Positions 1-7,589 of a stretch of 10,643 nucleotides of DNA are shown here, piece by piece. The notes under the pieces are model-generated. The model saw only the letters and a program-made list of their open reading frames with translations, had not been told where the DNA came from and ran no database searches. Positions within the stretch are counted from its first letter, which is position 1. The number at the start of each line of letters is the position of its first letter. Both the position numbers and the translations under genes were made by a program. The DNA lies in assembly GCA_955652795.1 (NCBI GenBank), contig CATPBQ010000336.1, positions 1-10,643 on the forward strand, in the 5' to 3' direction. This stretch comes from an uncultured Steroidobacteraceae bacterium. GTDB taxonomy: Bacteria > Pseudomonadota > Gammaproteobacteria > Steroidobacterales > Steroidobacteraceae.

Positions 1-189
1 GTACAGCAGCGGCAGCGCCAGGATCAGTGCGTACCAGATGGGGCCATCGCCCAGGCGGCTCGCGATCTGGAAGATCCGGCGTGGCAGGGCGAAGGAGGCG
101 CCGCGGTTCAGCCGGCGGCACAGGCCGTACTCCGCCGCGTCGATACGCGCCCTGAGCGTGTTGAATCCCGTCGCTTTCATGTGGCCCAT
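1..189 (-). CDS. PAP2-family membrane phosphatase, N-terminal part (runs off left edge)
   Basis: The minus strand is open from an ATG at 189 to the window edge, giving 63 residues. The start reads MGHMKATGFNTLRARIDAAE, followed by a Cys-Arg-Arg-Leu-Asn-Arg-Gly stretch, a SRLGDGPIWY motif near residues 44-53 and the beginning of a hydrophobic helix. This N-terminal pattern (short basic leader, 'RxNRG', 'SRLGDG', then a membrane helix) is what I know from bacterial PAP2 phosphatases acting on undecaprenyl pyrophosphate or phosphatidate. The catalytic motifs lie outside the window, so the family call rests on the N-terminus only. A GGAGG sits 4 bases before the ATG at 189 and 13 before an in-frame ATG at 180; neither spacing is ideal, so the start is one of these two. 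It is transcribed away from the neighbouring ATP-grasp operon's end, with its own AT-rich upstream region. Confidence 0.72.
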   Translation of the reverse strand, partial: MGHMKATGFNTLRARIDAAEYGLCRRLNRGASFALPRRIFQIASRLGDGPIWYALILALPLLY

Positions 190-300
190 CGAGCCTCCGG
201 TGCTTGGCCCATGAGTGGCGAGTACAGCCTCGTGCCTGCGCACGTCAGTCAAATTGCAGATTTGTGAAAGTTTTGTTGCGCCAAAGGGTTAGGCGCTATT

Positions 301-322
301 TTTTGTGTTCTACATCACATAA
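301..322 (-). promoter_or_regulatory. CRP/Vfr-like binding site upstream of the PAP2 gene
   Basis: The core at 304-319 is TGTGTTCTACATCACA. It matches the E. coli CRP consensus TGTGATCTAGATCACA at 14 of 16 positions, including all of TGTG and TCACA with the correct 6-base spacing. It lies in an AT-rich block in otherwise GC-rich DNA, centred about 122 bases before the PAP2 start. The only gene that could use it is the minus-strand PAP2 gene. A second, overlapping perfect palindrome, CACAT-A-ATGTG, spans 316-326. I could not find a convincing -35/-10 pair for the promoter itself. Confidence 0.5.
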
Positions 323-360
323 TGTGCCTGACATTCGCCTTGCCTCGCTTTCGAGCCCTT

Positions 361-376
361 GCCCGGCCCGCCGAGC
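361..376 (-). terminator. Possible stem-loop after the ATP-grasp gene
   Basis: Eight bases beyond the stop codon of the ATP-grasp gene, the minus strand reads GCTCGGCGGGCCGGGC. It can form a 6-base-pair GC-rich stem (one G-T wobble) with a 4-base loop. A smaller stem, CTCG-AAAG-CGAG, follows at about 346-357. There is no T-tract, so it is at best a weak or Rho-assisted end for the exporter/ATP-grasp operon. Confidence 0.25.
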
Positions 377-383
377 CGAAGGT

Positions 384-1271
384 CTAGGCGAGCCTGGCGA
401 GCGTCGCCGCGACCAGGCGCTGCGCCGAGCCCGGGGCGTGCCGGAAGTACAACGACGGCTCGGTCAGCTCCAGTTCCAGCAGGCACGGGGCGCCCGCGGC
501 ATCGCGGATCAGATCTACGCGCGCGTACAGCAGTGCGCCGAAAGGCAGGGCCGCCAGCACCCGCTGCGCGGCGCTGAGCTCATCGGCACCCGGCTCGCGC
601 ACCGTGATTTCCTCGGGTGCGAACAGTGCGCCGGTTGACGGCGCCCCGGGCGGCAGCAGCGGACCCTTGCGAATGGCATGGCTGAAGACCCCGCCGATAT
701 GGATCACGGCGGTCTCGCCGTCCCGATCCACACCCTCGAGGTAGGGCTGCAACAACACGCTGCGCCCGGCGGCGAGGAGCTGGCGCATGTGCGCCAGTAT
801 CTCCGCGGCGGCGGTGCGCGCGTGGCGGCGCGTGGCACGCGCGCCGGCGCCCACCGCCGGCTTCACCACCAGCGCTGCGCAGGTATGGCGCTTGAGAAAT
901 TGCTCCAGCACCTGCTCGGCGTCCGCGTCTGCTTCCGCGAAGCTGCTGGGCACTACCGGGAGGCCCTGGCGTGCGAGCTCGAGCAGGTAGTGCTTGTCGG
1001 CGTTCCAGCGCACCACGGGCGGCGGATTCAGCAGCGTCGTGAGCGCGGCAACCCGCTCGATCCAGCCGAGAAATTCGCTCAGGCGCTCGGTGTAGTCCCA
1101 GGCGGAGCGCAGCAGTGCCGCATCGAAGCGCGCCCAATCGGCCTTAGGCTCGTCCCAGTCGACGATCTCGGCGTCGGCGCCTGCGGCGCTGAACGCCGCC
1201 AGCAGCGGGGGCATGTCATCGTCGAGACCGCGCGCGGCGCGCGCGCTCACCAGGGCAACCGCCGTCCTCAC
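384..1271 (-). CDS. ATP-grasp ligase, DcsG/RimK-like
   Basis: A 295-residue protein starting at GTG 1271, whose GTG overlaps the permease stop as GTGA; longer upstream reading frames lie inside the permease gene. ATP-grasp enzymes join a carboxylate to an amine or similar nucleophile through an acyl-phosphate. Visible pieces: an N-terminal domain (about 1-90) with DDMPPLLAAF at 18-27, VDWDEP at 37-42 and LLRSAWDY at 53-60; NPPPVVRWNADKHYL at 82-96, the pre-ATP hinge; VVKPAVGAGARATRRH at 135-150, the ATP-binding lysine and glycine loop; VLLQPYLEGVDRDGETAV at 172-189; FSHAIRKGPLL at 196-206; and YARVDLIRD plus LLELELTEPSL at 249-274 with the metal-binding acidic residues. The layout and motifs resemble O-ureido-serine cyclo-ligase DcsG of cycloserine synthesis, but many unrelated relatives of unknown substrate share them. 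It is cytoplasmic and probably translated together with the exporter. Family is confident, substrate unknown. Confidence 0.88.
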   Translation of the reverse strand: MRTAVALVSARAARGLDDDMPPLLAAFSAAGADAEIVDWDEPKADWARFDAALLRSAWDYTERLSEFLGWIERVAALTTLLNPPPVVRWNADKHYLLELARQGLPVVPSSFAEADADAEQVLEQFLKRHTCAALVVKPAVGAGARATRRHARTAAAEILAHMRQLLAAGRSVLLQPYLEGVDRDGETAVIHIGGVFSHAIRKGPLLPPGAPSTGALFAPEEITVREPGADELSAAQRVLAALPFGALLYARVDLIRDAAGAPCLLELELTEPSLYFRHAPGSAQRLVAATLARLA

Positions 1272-2073
1272 TCCCTGATTCCCGTGCCCCGGTTCATCAG
1301 CGCGACGGCGGCAGCGAACAGCGCCGCGGCCGCGGCCGCCATCAGCGCGAAGGCGATACCGATATTGACGTCGGACACGCCCAGGAAGCCGAAGCGGAAC
1401 GCGTTCACCATGTGCAGGATGGGGTTGACATAGGACAGCTGCTGCGCCCACGGCGGCAGCAGCGTGATGGAGTAAAACACGCCGCCGAAATAGGTGAGCG
1501 GTGTCAGTATGAAGGTCGGGATCCAGTTGACCTGGTCGAAGTTCTTGGCGAACAGCGCATTGAGGAACCCGCCGAGTGCGAAGATGAGCGCGGTCAGGAG
1601 CCCCGCCGCGAGGATCACCAGCACGTGCTGCACCTGCAGGTGCGTGAACAGCAGCGACACGACGGTCACCGCGGCCCCCACCAGCAGGCCCCGCACCACG
1701 CCGCCGGTCGCATAACCGGCGACGATCACCCAGTTAGGGAGCGGTGAGACCAGCATCTCCTCCACGTGCTTGCCGAACTTCGCTCCAAAGAACGATGCGA
1801 CCACGTTGCCGTAGGAGTTGGTGATCACCGACATCATGATGAGCCCGGGGGCGATGTACTGCTTGTAGTCGAAGCCGCCCATGACGCCGACCCGGCGCCC
1901 GATGAGGCTGCCGAAGATCACGAAATACAGTGTCGCCGTCACCACCGACGGCACGATGGTCTGGCCCCAGATGCGGATGATGCGCCCGTACTCGCGAATG
2001 ACGATGGTCTGGAAGCCGATCCAGCGCACCACGTTGAGATTGACGGGCGGCGCTGCCGCTTGTGCCACGCTGC

Positions 2074-2077
<4 letters not shown>
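1268..2077 (-). CDS. yadH: ABC-2 type exporter permease, YadH family
   Basis: A 269-residue inner-membrane protein, close to the about 256 residues of E. coli YadH. Recognisable stretches include RIIRIWGQTIVPS at 32-44, GSLIGRRVG at 56-64, YIAPGLIMMSVITNSYGNV at 74-92, SFFGAKF at 95-101 (coupling region), and LTPLTYFGGVFYS at 191-203 followed by LLPPW at 206-210, the classic ABC-2 permease signature. About six hydrophobic helices are spread between residues 42 and 262. It forms the membrane channel with the ATPase encoded immediately upstream; its ATG overlaps that gene's stop codon as ATGA, and its own stop overlaps the GTG of the ATP-grasp gene. The substrate of YadGH-type transporters is not established. 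Compared with E. coli the N-terminus carries a short Ala/Pro-rich addition. Confidence 0.93.
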
Positions 2078-3075
<998 letters not shown>

Positions 3076-3188
3076 ACGGAAAGGATCGGGGCTCTCGCGG
3101 GCGAGCGCAAGTGAGCGCGGCGCGCGCTTCCGTGCGCAGCACCAAGTTGCGGCCGCAGTTCCCGGGGGGCAATGCCTCAGGCGGGGTA

Positions 3189-3209
3189 TTGACGCGCCCC
3201 TGCGCGCAA
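3189..3209 (-). terminator. Stem-loop between the diguanylate cyclase and the ABC operon
   Basis: Fourteen bases after the diguanylate cyclase stop, the sequence can fold as TTG/CAA plus CGCGC/GCGCG (8 base pairs, one bulged base) around a 4-base loop. There is no T-tract on either side. It could be a transcription end or processing hairpin for the cyclase message, or lie in the leader of the ABC operon. The rest of 3076-3222 is GC-rich, and I saw no convincing promoter in it. Confidence 0.3.
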
Positions 3210-3222
3210 CGTGCGCGGCCGG

Positions 3223-4437
3223 TCAGCTGGCGGTCTTCAGCAGAGCGCCGTCACCGTGGGGCAGGTCGCCGGCATCCGCCGGCGCCGGCTCATGAAACGA
3301 CCAGCCGTCCCGGCCGCGCTCCTTGGCGGCGTAGAGTGCGGTGTCGGCCTCGTGTACGGCGTGCTCATGGGAATATTCGCCGCCCGGCTCGACCGTGCTC
3401 ACCCCCACACTCACCGTCACGCACGGGCGTGTGGTGGAGGCGCTGTGCGCGATCTTGAGGTCCGCCACCGCCGCCAGCACGCTGCCGGCCGCACTGGCCG
3501 CAGCGGCGCGATCGCTGCCGACCAGTATGGCGATGATCTCTTCCCCGCCGTAACGCGCCACTACATCGAGCGGCCGGCGCCGCACCGCGGCGCGGATCGC
3601 GGCGGCGACTTCGCGCAGGCAGCGATCGCCCGCCTGGTGCCCGTAGCGGTCGTTGTAAGCCTTGAAGTGATCGATATCGATCAGCATCACCGACACCGGC
3701 AGGCGGGCGACCTGCGCCTGTTGCCACAGAGTGCGCGCCTGCTCTTCGAGTGCGGCGCGATTGAGCAGGCCGGTGAGGCCGTCGTGCGTGGCGACTTCCG
3801 CGAGCCGCCGGCGTTCGAGGAACGCAACGCGGTTGGCGTACTCGAGCGCGTAGCAGCCGGCGCCGCCGATCAGGTTCGCGCACAACAGCACGAACAGCGA
3901 ATAGATCGCCACCGGGGTCGCAATCGCGCCCAGCAGTGCCGCCGTGGCGTAGGCGGCGATCAGCAGCAGATTGGTGCGCAACGCCGCCGAGAACGACAGC
4001 CCGAGCATGAAGTAGAAATAGAACGCGGCGAGCAGCAGCCGCGCAGCCACCAGCGGCAACTGTGCCGGAGTCGCCTCCACGGCCATCAGCACCGTGCCCA
4101 CGCCGAACAGCGGCGCGGCCGCCTGGATCGCCGGCTGGTACCAGCGCAGGTACAGCCGCGGAGCCGTCAGCACCATCATGATCAGCACCAGCGGCAGCTG
4201 CAGGCCGAAGCGCCAGATGTCCGGCCGTGCCAGACGCGCGCCCACCAGCAGCCAGTGATCGATCACCGTAAAGCCGAGCACTGTGGATAGCGCCACCACC
4301 AGGCTCACGCGGATCCAGGGCCGGGCGGCCGCCCGATAACTCAGTAGAAATTGATGCTCCAGCTCCGGCTCGCAGAACCGCAGCCGCAGGCGCCTCAGGG
4401 CCGTGCGTTCAAGGGTGCGCAAGCGCCGCCCCCGCAA
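3223..4437 (-). CDS. Membrane diguanylate cyclase (GGDEF domain)
   Basis: A 404-residue protein expected to make cyclic di-GMP from two GTP. An N-terminal half with about six hydrophobic helices (roughly 42-65, 76-93, 105-121, 127-147, 153-173, 175-197) anchors it in the inner membrane as a possible sensor. The GGDEF domain runs from about 215 to 380: THDGLTGLLNRAAL at 217-230, metal-binding Asp254 in LIDIDHFKAYND, GHQAGD at 266-271, the active-site loop RYGGEEI at 295-301, TVSVGVS at 341-347 and ADTALYAAKERGRDGW at 364-379. The feedback I-site RxxD (Arg288 to Asp291) lies exactly five residues before the active-site loop. The last active-site residue is Ile instead of the usual Phe. The start is TTG 4437: AGGA lies 5 bases before it, and an in-frame stop is only six codons upstream. 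It follows the small upstream gene by 15 bases, so the two are probably co-transcribed. Confidence 0.92.
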   Translation of the reverse strand: MRGRRLRTLERTALRRLRLRFCEPELEHQFLLSYRAAARPWIRVSLVVALSTVLGFTVIDHWLLVGARLARPDIWRFGLQLPLVLIMMVLTAPRLYLRWYQPAIQAAAPLFGVGTVLMAVEATPAQLPLVAARLLLAAFYFYFMLGLSFSAALRTNLLLIAAYATAALLGAIATPVAIYSLFVLLCANLIGGAGCYALEYANRVAFLERRRLAEVATHDGLTGLLNRAALEEQARTLWQQAQVARLPVSVMLIDIDHFKAYNDRYGHQAGDRCLREVAAAIRAAVRRRPLDVVARYGGEEIIAILVGSDRAAAASAAGSVLAAVADLKIAHSASTTRPCVTVSVGVSTVEPGGEYSHEHAVHEADTALYAAKERGRDGWSFHEPAPADAGDLPHGDGALLKTAS

Positions 4438-4452
4438 CGCGATCCTGCCCCG

Positions 4453-4653
4453 CTAACGCAACGGGTCGCGCTCGCGCTCCTGCATCACACTCGGGGATCC
4501 TTTGACGCGGGTCCGCCACACTTCGTACGGATCCCATCCCGACTGCGGACGTGCCACCCTGTCCAGAGCATTCGCCATTGCGGCGAATTCCTCGTTGGCC
4601 GCCCGTGGCATCCGGTGTGCGGCGGCAATTCCTTGTGCTGCTTTTCGTTTCAT
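4453..4653 (-). CDS. Small hypothetical protein with DPYEVWRTRVK motif
   Basis: A 66-residue basic protein starting at ATG 4653 with a good ribosome-binding site (AGGAG, 9 bases before the start) and ending 15 bases before the TTG of the diguanylate cyclase. It begins MKRKAAQGIAAAHRM, has an Ala/Asn-rich middle (AANEEFAAMANALDRV at 18-33), and a tryptophan-rich core GWDPYEVWRTRVKG at 39-52, then a short charged tail. The DPYEVWRTR pattern is one I associate with small uncharacterised proteins of gammaproteobacteria, but I cannot name a family or function. There is no signal peptide, membrane segment or cysteine pair. Placement and ribosome-binding site argue that it is real and translated with the cyclase. 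Its messenger region also supplies the cyclase ribosome-binding site. Confidence 0.68.
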   Translation of the reverse strand: MKRKAAQGIAAAHRMPRAANEEFAAMANALDRVARPQSGWDPYEVWRTRVKGSPSVMQERERDPLR

Positions 4654-4715
4654 GTGCCGGTGCTCCTGCTTGCGTTCTGCCCCGTCGCCCTTCCATAGCG
4701 CGACCTAGGGAACAA

Positions 4716-4773
4716 ATTTTATGTCCTCCGGAAGCCAAAAGCGAATGACAAAGTGTCTGCGATTGCATGACAA
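4716..4773 (-). promoter_or_regulatory. Candidate promoter region for the small gene and diguanylate cyclase
   Basis: Two candidates lie on the minus strand upstream of the small gene. The first has TTGTCA (4773-4768) and TGTCAT (4750-4745) with a 17-base spacer. The second has TTCGCT (4745-4740) and TAAAAT (4721-4716) with an 18-base spacer; its -10 is the better match and lies about 62 bases before the start codon. The same area holds direct repeats ATGACAA at 4745 and 4767 and GCGATTG at 4759 and 4774. The whole stretch 4654-4832 is AT-richer than the genes around it and contains no gene that I can support. Confidence 0.33.
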
Positions 4774-4832
4774 GCGATTGATTATGTAACGTTGAGCGGC
4801 AGCTGGAGCGCGCCGGGTATGCAGTATTTTTT

Positions 4833-6413
4833 TTAGTCTGCGAAATAACGGCTTAGGTACTCCTCAAAAGTTCCCCGGTCGCTGGCCTCGATCGAGCGCT
4901 GCGCCACGACAGACTCCCGGGCCTCCTGCGCGAATTCGCGCGAGCGCTCGTCGTTGGGCGGATACAGGTCGAGGAAATAGGCCTTGTGCGCCGCGGACAT
5001 GCGCAGCGCGAGATCGAAGAACGATTCTCCGCCGGCGAGCTCCGCCATCAGCCGCGCGGCTGGCGTGAGCGCGACATCTTCAACCTTCGCCACCTGGGCG
5101 GCGAGCGCCTGGGAATAAGGCCGCGTCGCATCGCCGCGATCGAGGATCTCGCAGATGCCCGCCATCGAATCGAGCAGCTCGCGCGCCCACTCGCGCAGCG
5201 GCACGCTGTCTCCCTCGCGCGACAGTGCGAGCCCCGGCTCGCGGCCGCGTCGCGCCACGGTGAGATGATTCTCATCCAGCGCAGCCTGCTCGGAGTCACC
5301 GATCGGGGCACTGTCCTTCATCAGGCACAGGGCAAGAAACGCCTCGAGGAAGCGCAGCTTGTTCTGGTTCACGCCCACGGGGTCGAAGGCGCTCACGTCC
5401 AGCGCGCGCACCTCCACGTACTCCACGCCCGCGCGGCGCAGCGCCTTGGTAGGCCGCTCCCCGGAGCGCGCCACGCGCTTGGGACGAATGAAGCTGTAGT
5501 ACTCGTTCTCGAGCTGCAGGATGTTGGCGTTGAGCTGGCGATACTCGCCGTTCACCTTGACGCCGAGCGCCTGGTAGGGTGGATGCGGCGTGCTGATCGC
5601 CCGCTGCAGGTCGCGCACGTACTCCTCCAGGCTGTTCACCGACACCGCCAGCCCCGCCTGGTTGCGGTTGCGATAACCGACATCGCTCATGCGCAGGCTG
5701 GTGGCGTACGGCTCGAACGACGTGCCGCTGCCGAAGTCCGCCAGCTGCAGCTCCCGGCCGCGCAGGAACGACTTGCAGACTACCGGCGACACGCCGAACA
5801 GGTACAACACCCGCCAGCCGTGACGGCGGTAGTTGCGCAGCAGGTCAAAGTAGCACGCGGAGATGAACTGCGCGCCGTGCTCGCGCGCCCCGCGCGCCGC
5901 GCCGTAGGCCTCCCAGAACGGCAGCGGGAACGAGTAGTTGAAATGCACCCCGGAGATCGCCTGCATCATGCGGCCGTAGCGCAGGCCGAGTCCGTTGCGA
6001 TACACCGTCTTCATGCGCCCGATGTGCGAGCTGCCGTACTGCGCCAGCGGAATGTCCTCGTCGCGCTCGATGGCGCACGGCATGCTCGTGGCCCACAGCA
6101 GCTCATCGCCCAGGTGACGGTAGACGAACTGATGCAGGTCGAGCAGATACTGCAGCAACTCCCAGCTGTGCGTGAACGGGGGCGTGACCAGTTCGATCAG
6201 CGCCTCGGAATAGTCGGTGGTGATGTGCTCGTTGGTGAGCGCGGATCCGAACAGTGGCGGGTGCGGGGTAAGCGCCAGGCGCCCGTGCGGCAACACCCGC
6301 AGCGATTCCTTCTCCACCCCCTTGCGCCCGCCCTGCAGGATCTGCGGCTCCCCGGCGTTGACCAGGGCGGAGAGGCGTCGCTCGAAGACGCGATCGATGC
6401 CGGTGCTGCTCAT
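4833..6413 (-). CDS. gshA: Glutamate-cysteine ligase (type 1, gammaproteobacterial)
   Basis: A 526-residue cytoplasmic enzyme for the first step of glutathione synthesis: ATP-dependent joining of the glutamate gamma-carboxyl to cysteine. The length is close to E. coli GshA (518). Conserved stretches aligned from memory to E. coli: GVEKESLRV at 32-40 (catalytic Glu34 and Glu36), GSALTNEHITTDYSEALIE at 56-74, TSMPCAIERDEDIPLAQYG at 109-127, GRMKTVYRNGL at 132-142, MQAISGVHFNYSFPLPFW at 150-167, YLFGVSP at 204-210, ATSLRMSDVGY at 237-247, FIRPKRVARSGE at 308-319 and EYVEVRALDV at 331-340. It starts at ATG 6413 after a modest AGGG; the stop TAA runs into eight A residues on the coding strand. It is the third gene of an apparent operon, 22 bases behind the DUF962 gene. 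No glutathione synthetase gene (gshB) accompanies it here. Confidence 0.97.
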   Translation of the reverse strand: MSSTGIDRVFERRLSALVNAGEPQILQGGRKGVEKESLRVLPHGRLALTPHPPLFGSALTNEHITTDYSEALIELVTPPFTHSWELLQYLLDLHQFVYRHLGDELLWATSMPCAIERDEDIPLAQYGSSHIGRMKTVYRNGLGLRYGRMMQAISGVHFNYSFPLPFWEAYGAARGAREHGAQFISACYFDLLRNYRRHGWRVLYLFGVSPVVCKSFLRGRELQLADFGSGTSFEPYATSLRMSDVGYRNRNQAGLAVSVNSLEEYVRDLQRAISTPHPPYQALGVKVNGEYRQLNANILQLENEYYSFIRPKRVARSGERPTKALRRAGVEYVEVRALDVSAFDPVGVNQNKLRFLEAFLALCLMKDSAPIGDSEQAALDENHLTVARRGREPGLALSREGDSVPLREWARELLDSMAGICEILDRGDATRPYSQALAAQVAKVEDVALTPAARLMAELAGGESFFDLALRMSAAHKAYFLDLYPPNDERSREFAQEARESVVAQRSIEASDRGTFEEYLSRYFAD

Positions 6414-6435
6414 GGGTGCTGCCCTGCGGTCCGCG

Positions 6436-6762
6436 CTACCAGCGCATGCGGCCCGTGAGCACCTCGGCCAGCATGGAGAAGTCCCCGCGCAGGCTGTAGA
6501 GCGGATAGCGGAACGTGGCCGGCGAGTTGCCCTCGAAAAAGAAGTGCCCCACCCACGCGGGCAGGTAGCCGGCGAGCGGCACCGCCAGCAACCACGCCCA
6601 GCGAGAGGTAACCAGCGCGCCGGCGCCGATTGCGACCGCGAGCAGCGTACCGCTCACGTGCAGCCGGCGCGAGGTGCGGTTGTCGTGTTCGCCCAGATAA
6701 TACGGATAGAACTCGCGAAAGCTCGCGAAGCTCGGCGGCGGTCCCGTTGGCTTGGGCTTCAT
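6436..6762 (-). CDS. DUF962 / Mpo1-like membrane protein
   Basis: A 108-residue protein with the hallmarks of the DUF962 (Mpo1-like) family: FREFYPYYLGEHDNRTSRRL at 15-34, HVSGT at 35-39, two hydrophobic helices (about 37-52 and 56-71), GYLPAWVGHFFFEGN at 65-79, and PATFRYPLYSLRGDFSM at 81-97. The His residues at 26, 35 and 73 sit in the positions conserved in the family. The yeast relative Mpo1 is an iron-dependent dioxygenase that shortens 2-hydroxy fatty acids by one carbon; whether the bacterial proteins do the same is inference. It lies 26 bases after the DUF1499 gene and 22 before gshA. Its ribosome-binding site is poor, which suggests translation depends on the upstream gene. Confidence 0.85.
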   Translation of the reverse strand: MKPKPTGPPPSFASFREFYPYYLGEHDNRTSRRLHVSGTLLAVAIGAGALVTSRWAWLLAVPLAGYLPAWVGHFFFEGNSPATFRYPLYSLRGDFSMLAEVLTGRMRW

Positions 6763-6788
6763 GGCCGGTGATGCGCAAGGGCGCGACC

Positions 6789-7586
6789 TTAGCTGCTGTC
6801 CATCAGCTTCAGGAAAGCGCGCACGCGACGGGCGTTGGCACCGACATCGCTCAAGCCCACGCGCGACTTGGACCTGACGTCGATGCGCGAACCCGCATCG
6901 CTGGCGCGCACGCGCACCACCACGTCGTCCTTGAAGCCGAAGAAGGCACTGGTGTCGGTCGCCTCCAGGCGTCCGTCCCCGGGCACGTAGGCATCGATCT
7001 GCCAGCCGAGACGCTGCGCGGCGCGCTGCGCAGCCTGCAGCGCCGCCGCCGGCGCGAGCGCCAGGCGCAGCGGCTGGATGTCGGGATACCGCTGGCGCTG
7101 CAATTCCGGCACCTCAATGATCCTACCGCCCGGCGCGCTCACGCGGGACACGTATTCGGAGGGGTTGACAGCATGAGCGTCGCGCCGCAACGCCGCAACC
7201 GCCACGAACGCCGGCGGATCGGTGAGATCGGTGCTGATTTCGTGTATCGGCGCTGCAGCGCGTGCGCGCGCGATCCAGCTGAGCAGATAGCCGCTGGCGA
7301 GCAGGCCGATCGCGACCGCCGCCATGGCCGGGCCGCGCGCAAAGCGCATGCGCCGTGCGCTCGCCACCAGCATGCCGACGATGGCGAGCAGCGTGCCTGC
7401 CAGCAACAGCACCAGACCGCACGCCAGCAGCAGCAGCGCGACCCTGAAATTCGCGAGTCCGAAGCGGTGCGACGGCCCGCAGACCAGACACAGCAGCAGC
7501 CCCGCGCCGATCAGCCACAGACCCACATCGAGCAGGCGCACCGGCCAGGCCGGCGGTCCGAGCGATGGAAACCGTGTGCTGCTCAT
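6789..7586 (-). CDS. DUF1499 membrane protein
   Basis: A 265-residue protein with three N-terminal hydrophobic helices (about 16-37, 46-75, 86-107) followed by a soluble DUF1499 domain from about 113 to 262. Family stretches seen: IHEISTDLTDPPAF at 114-127, YPDIQPL at 167-173, EATDTSAFFGFKDDVVVRVR at 208-227 and RSKSRVGLSDVGANARRVRA at 238-257. The biochemical role of DUF1499 is not known. It begins the operon that continues with DUF962 and gshA and diverges from the methylthioadenosine phosphorylase gene. The start is ATG 7586, preceded by a GGGGG stretch that is part of a predicted stem (see 7590-7655). Confidence 0.87.
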   Translation of the reverse strand: MSSTRFPSLGPPAWPVRLLDVGLWLIGAGLLLCLVCGPSHRFGLANFRVALLLLACGLVLLLAGTLLAIVGMLVASARRMRFARGPAMAAVAIGLLASGYLLSWIARARAAAPIHEISTDLTDPPAFVAVAALRRDAHAVNPSEYVSRVSAPGGRIIEVPELQRQRYPDIQPLRLALAPAAALQAAQRAAQRLGWQIDAYVPGDGRLEATDTSAFFGFKDDVVVRVRASDAGSRIDVRSKSRVGLSDVGANARRVRAFLKLMDSS

Positions 7587-7589
7587 GAT

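Noticed and set aside
204..638. Plus-strand open frame of 144 codons spanning the PAP2/ATP-grasp gap
   Set aside because: Most of it is antisense to the ATP-grasp gene, the intergenic part has ordinary promoter-like composition, and no ribosome-binding site or motif supports it.
1272..1451. N-terminal extension of the ATP-grasp frame up to 1451
   Set aside because: This segment lies wholly inside the permease gene, has no ATP-grasp similarity, and the GTG at 1271 overlapping the permease stop is a much better start.
3211..4290. Plus-strand open frame (359 codons) opposite the diguanylate cyclase
   Set aside because: It is antisense to a well-supported GGDEF gene, with low-complexity Arg/His/Gln composition and no recognisable motif.
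4801..4835. Intrinsic terminator around the run of eight T at 4827-4834
   Set aside because: The T-run lies on the plus strand, where no gene precedes it, and no stable stem sits next to it; on the gshA strand it is only an A-run at the stop codon.
4986..6458. Long plus-strand open frame (490 codons) opposite gshA
   Set aside because: It is exactly antisense to a clear gshA gene, is rich in Arg, Ala, His and Gln as typical of high-GC shadow frames, and shows no domain.
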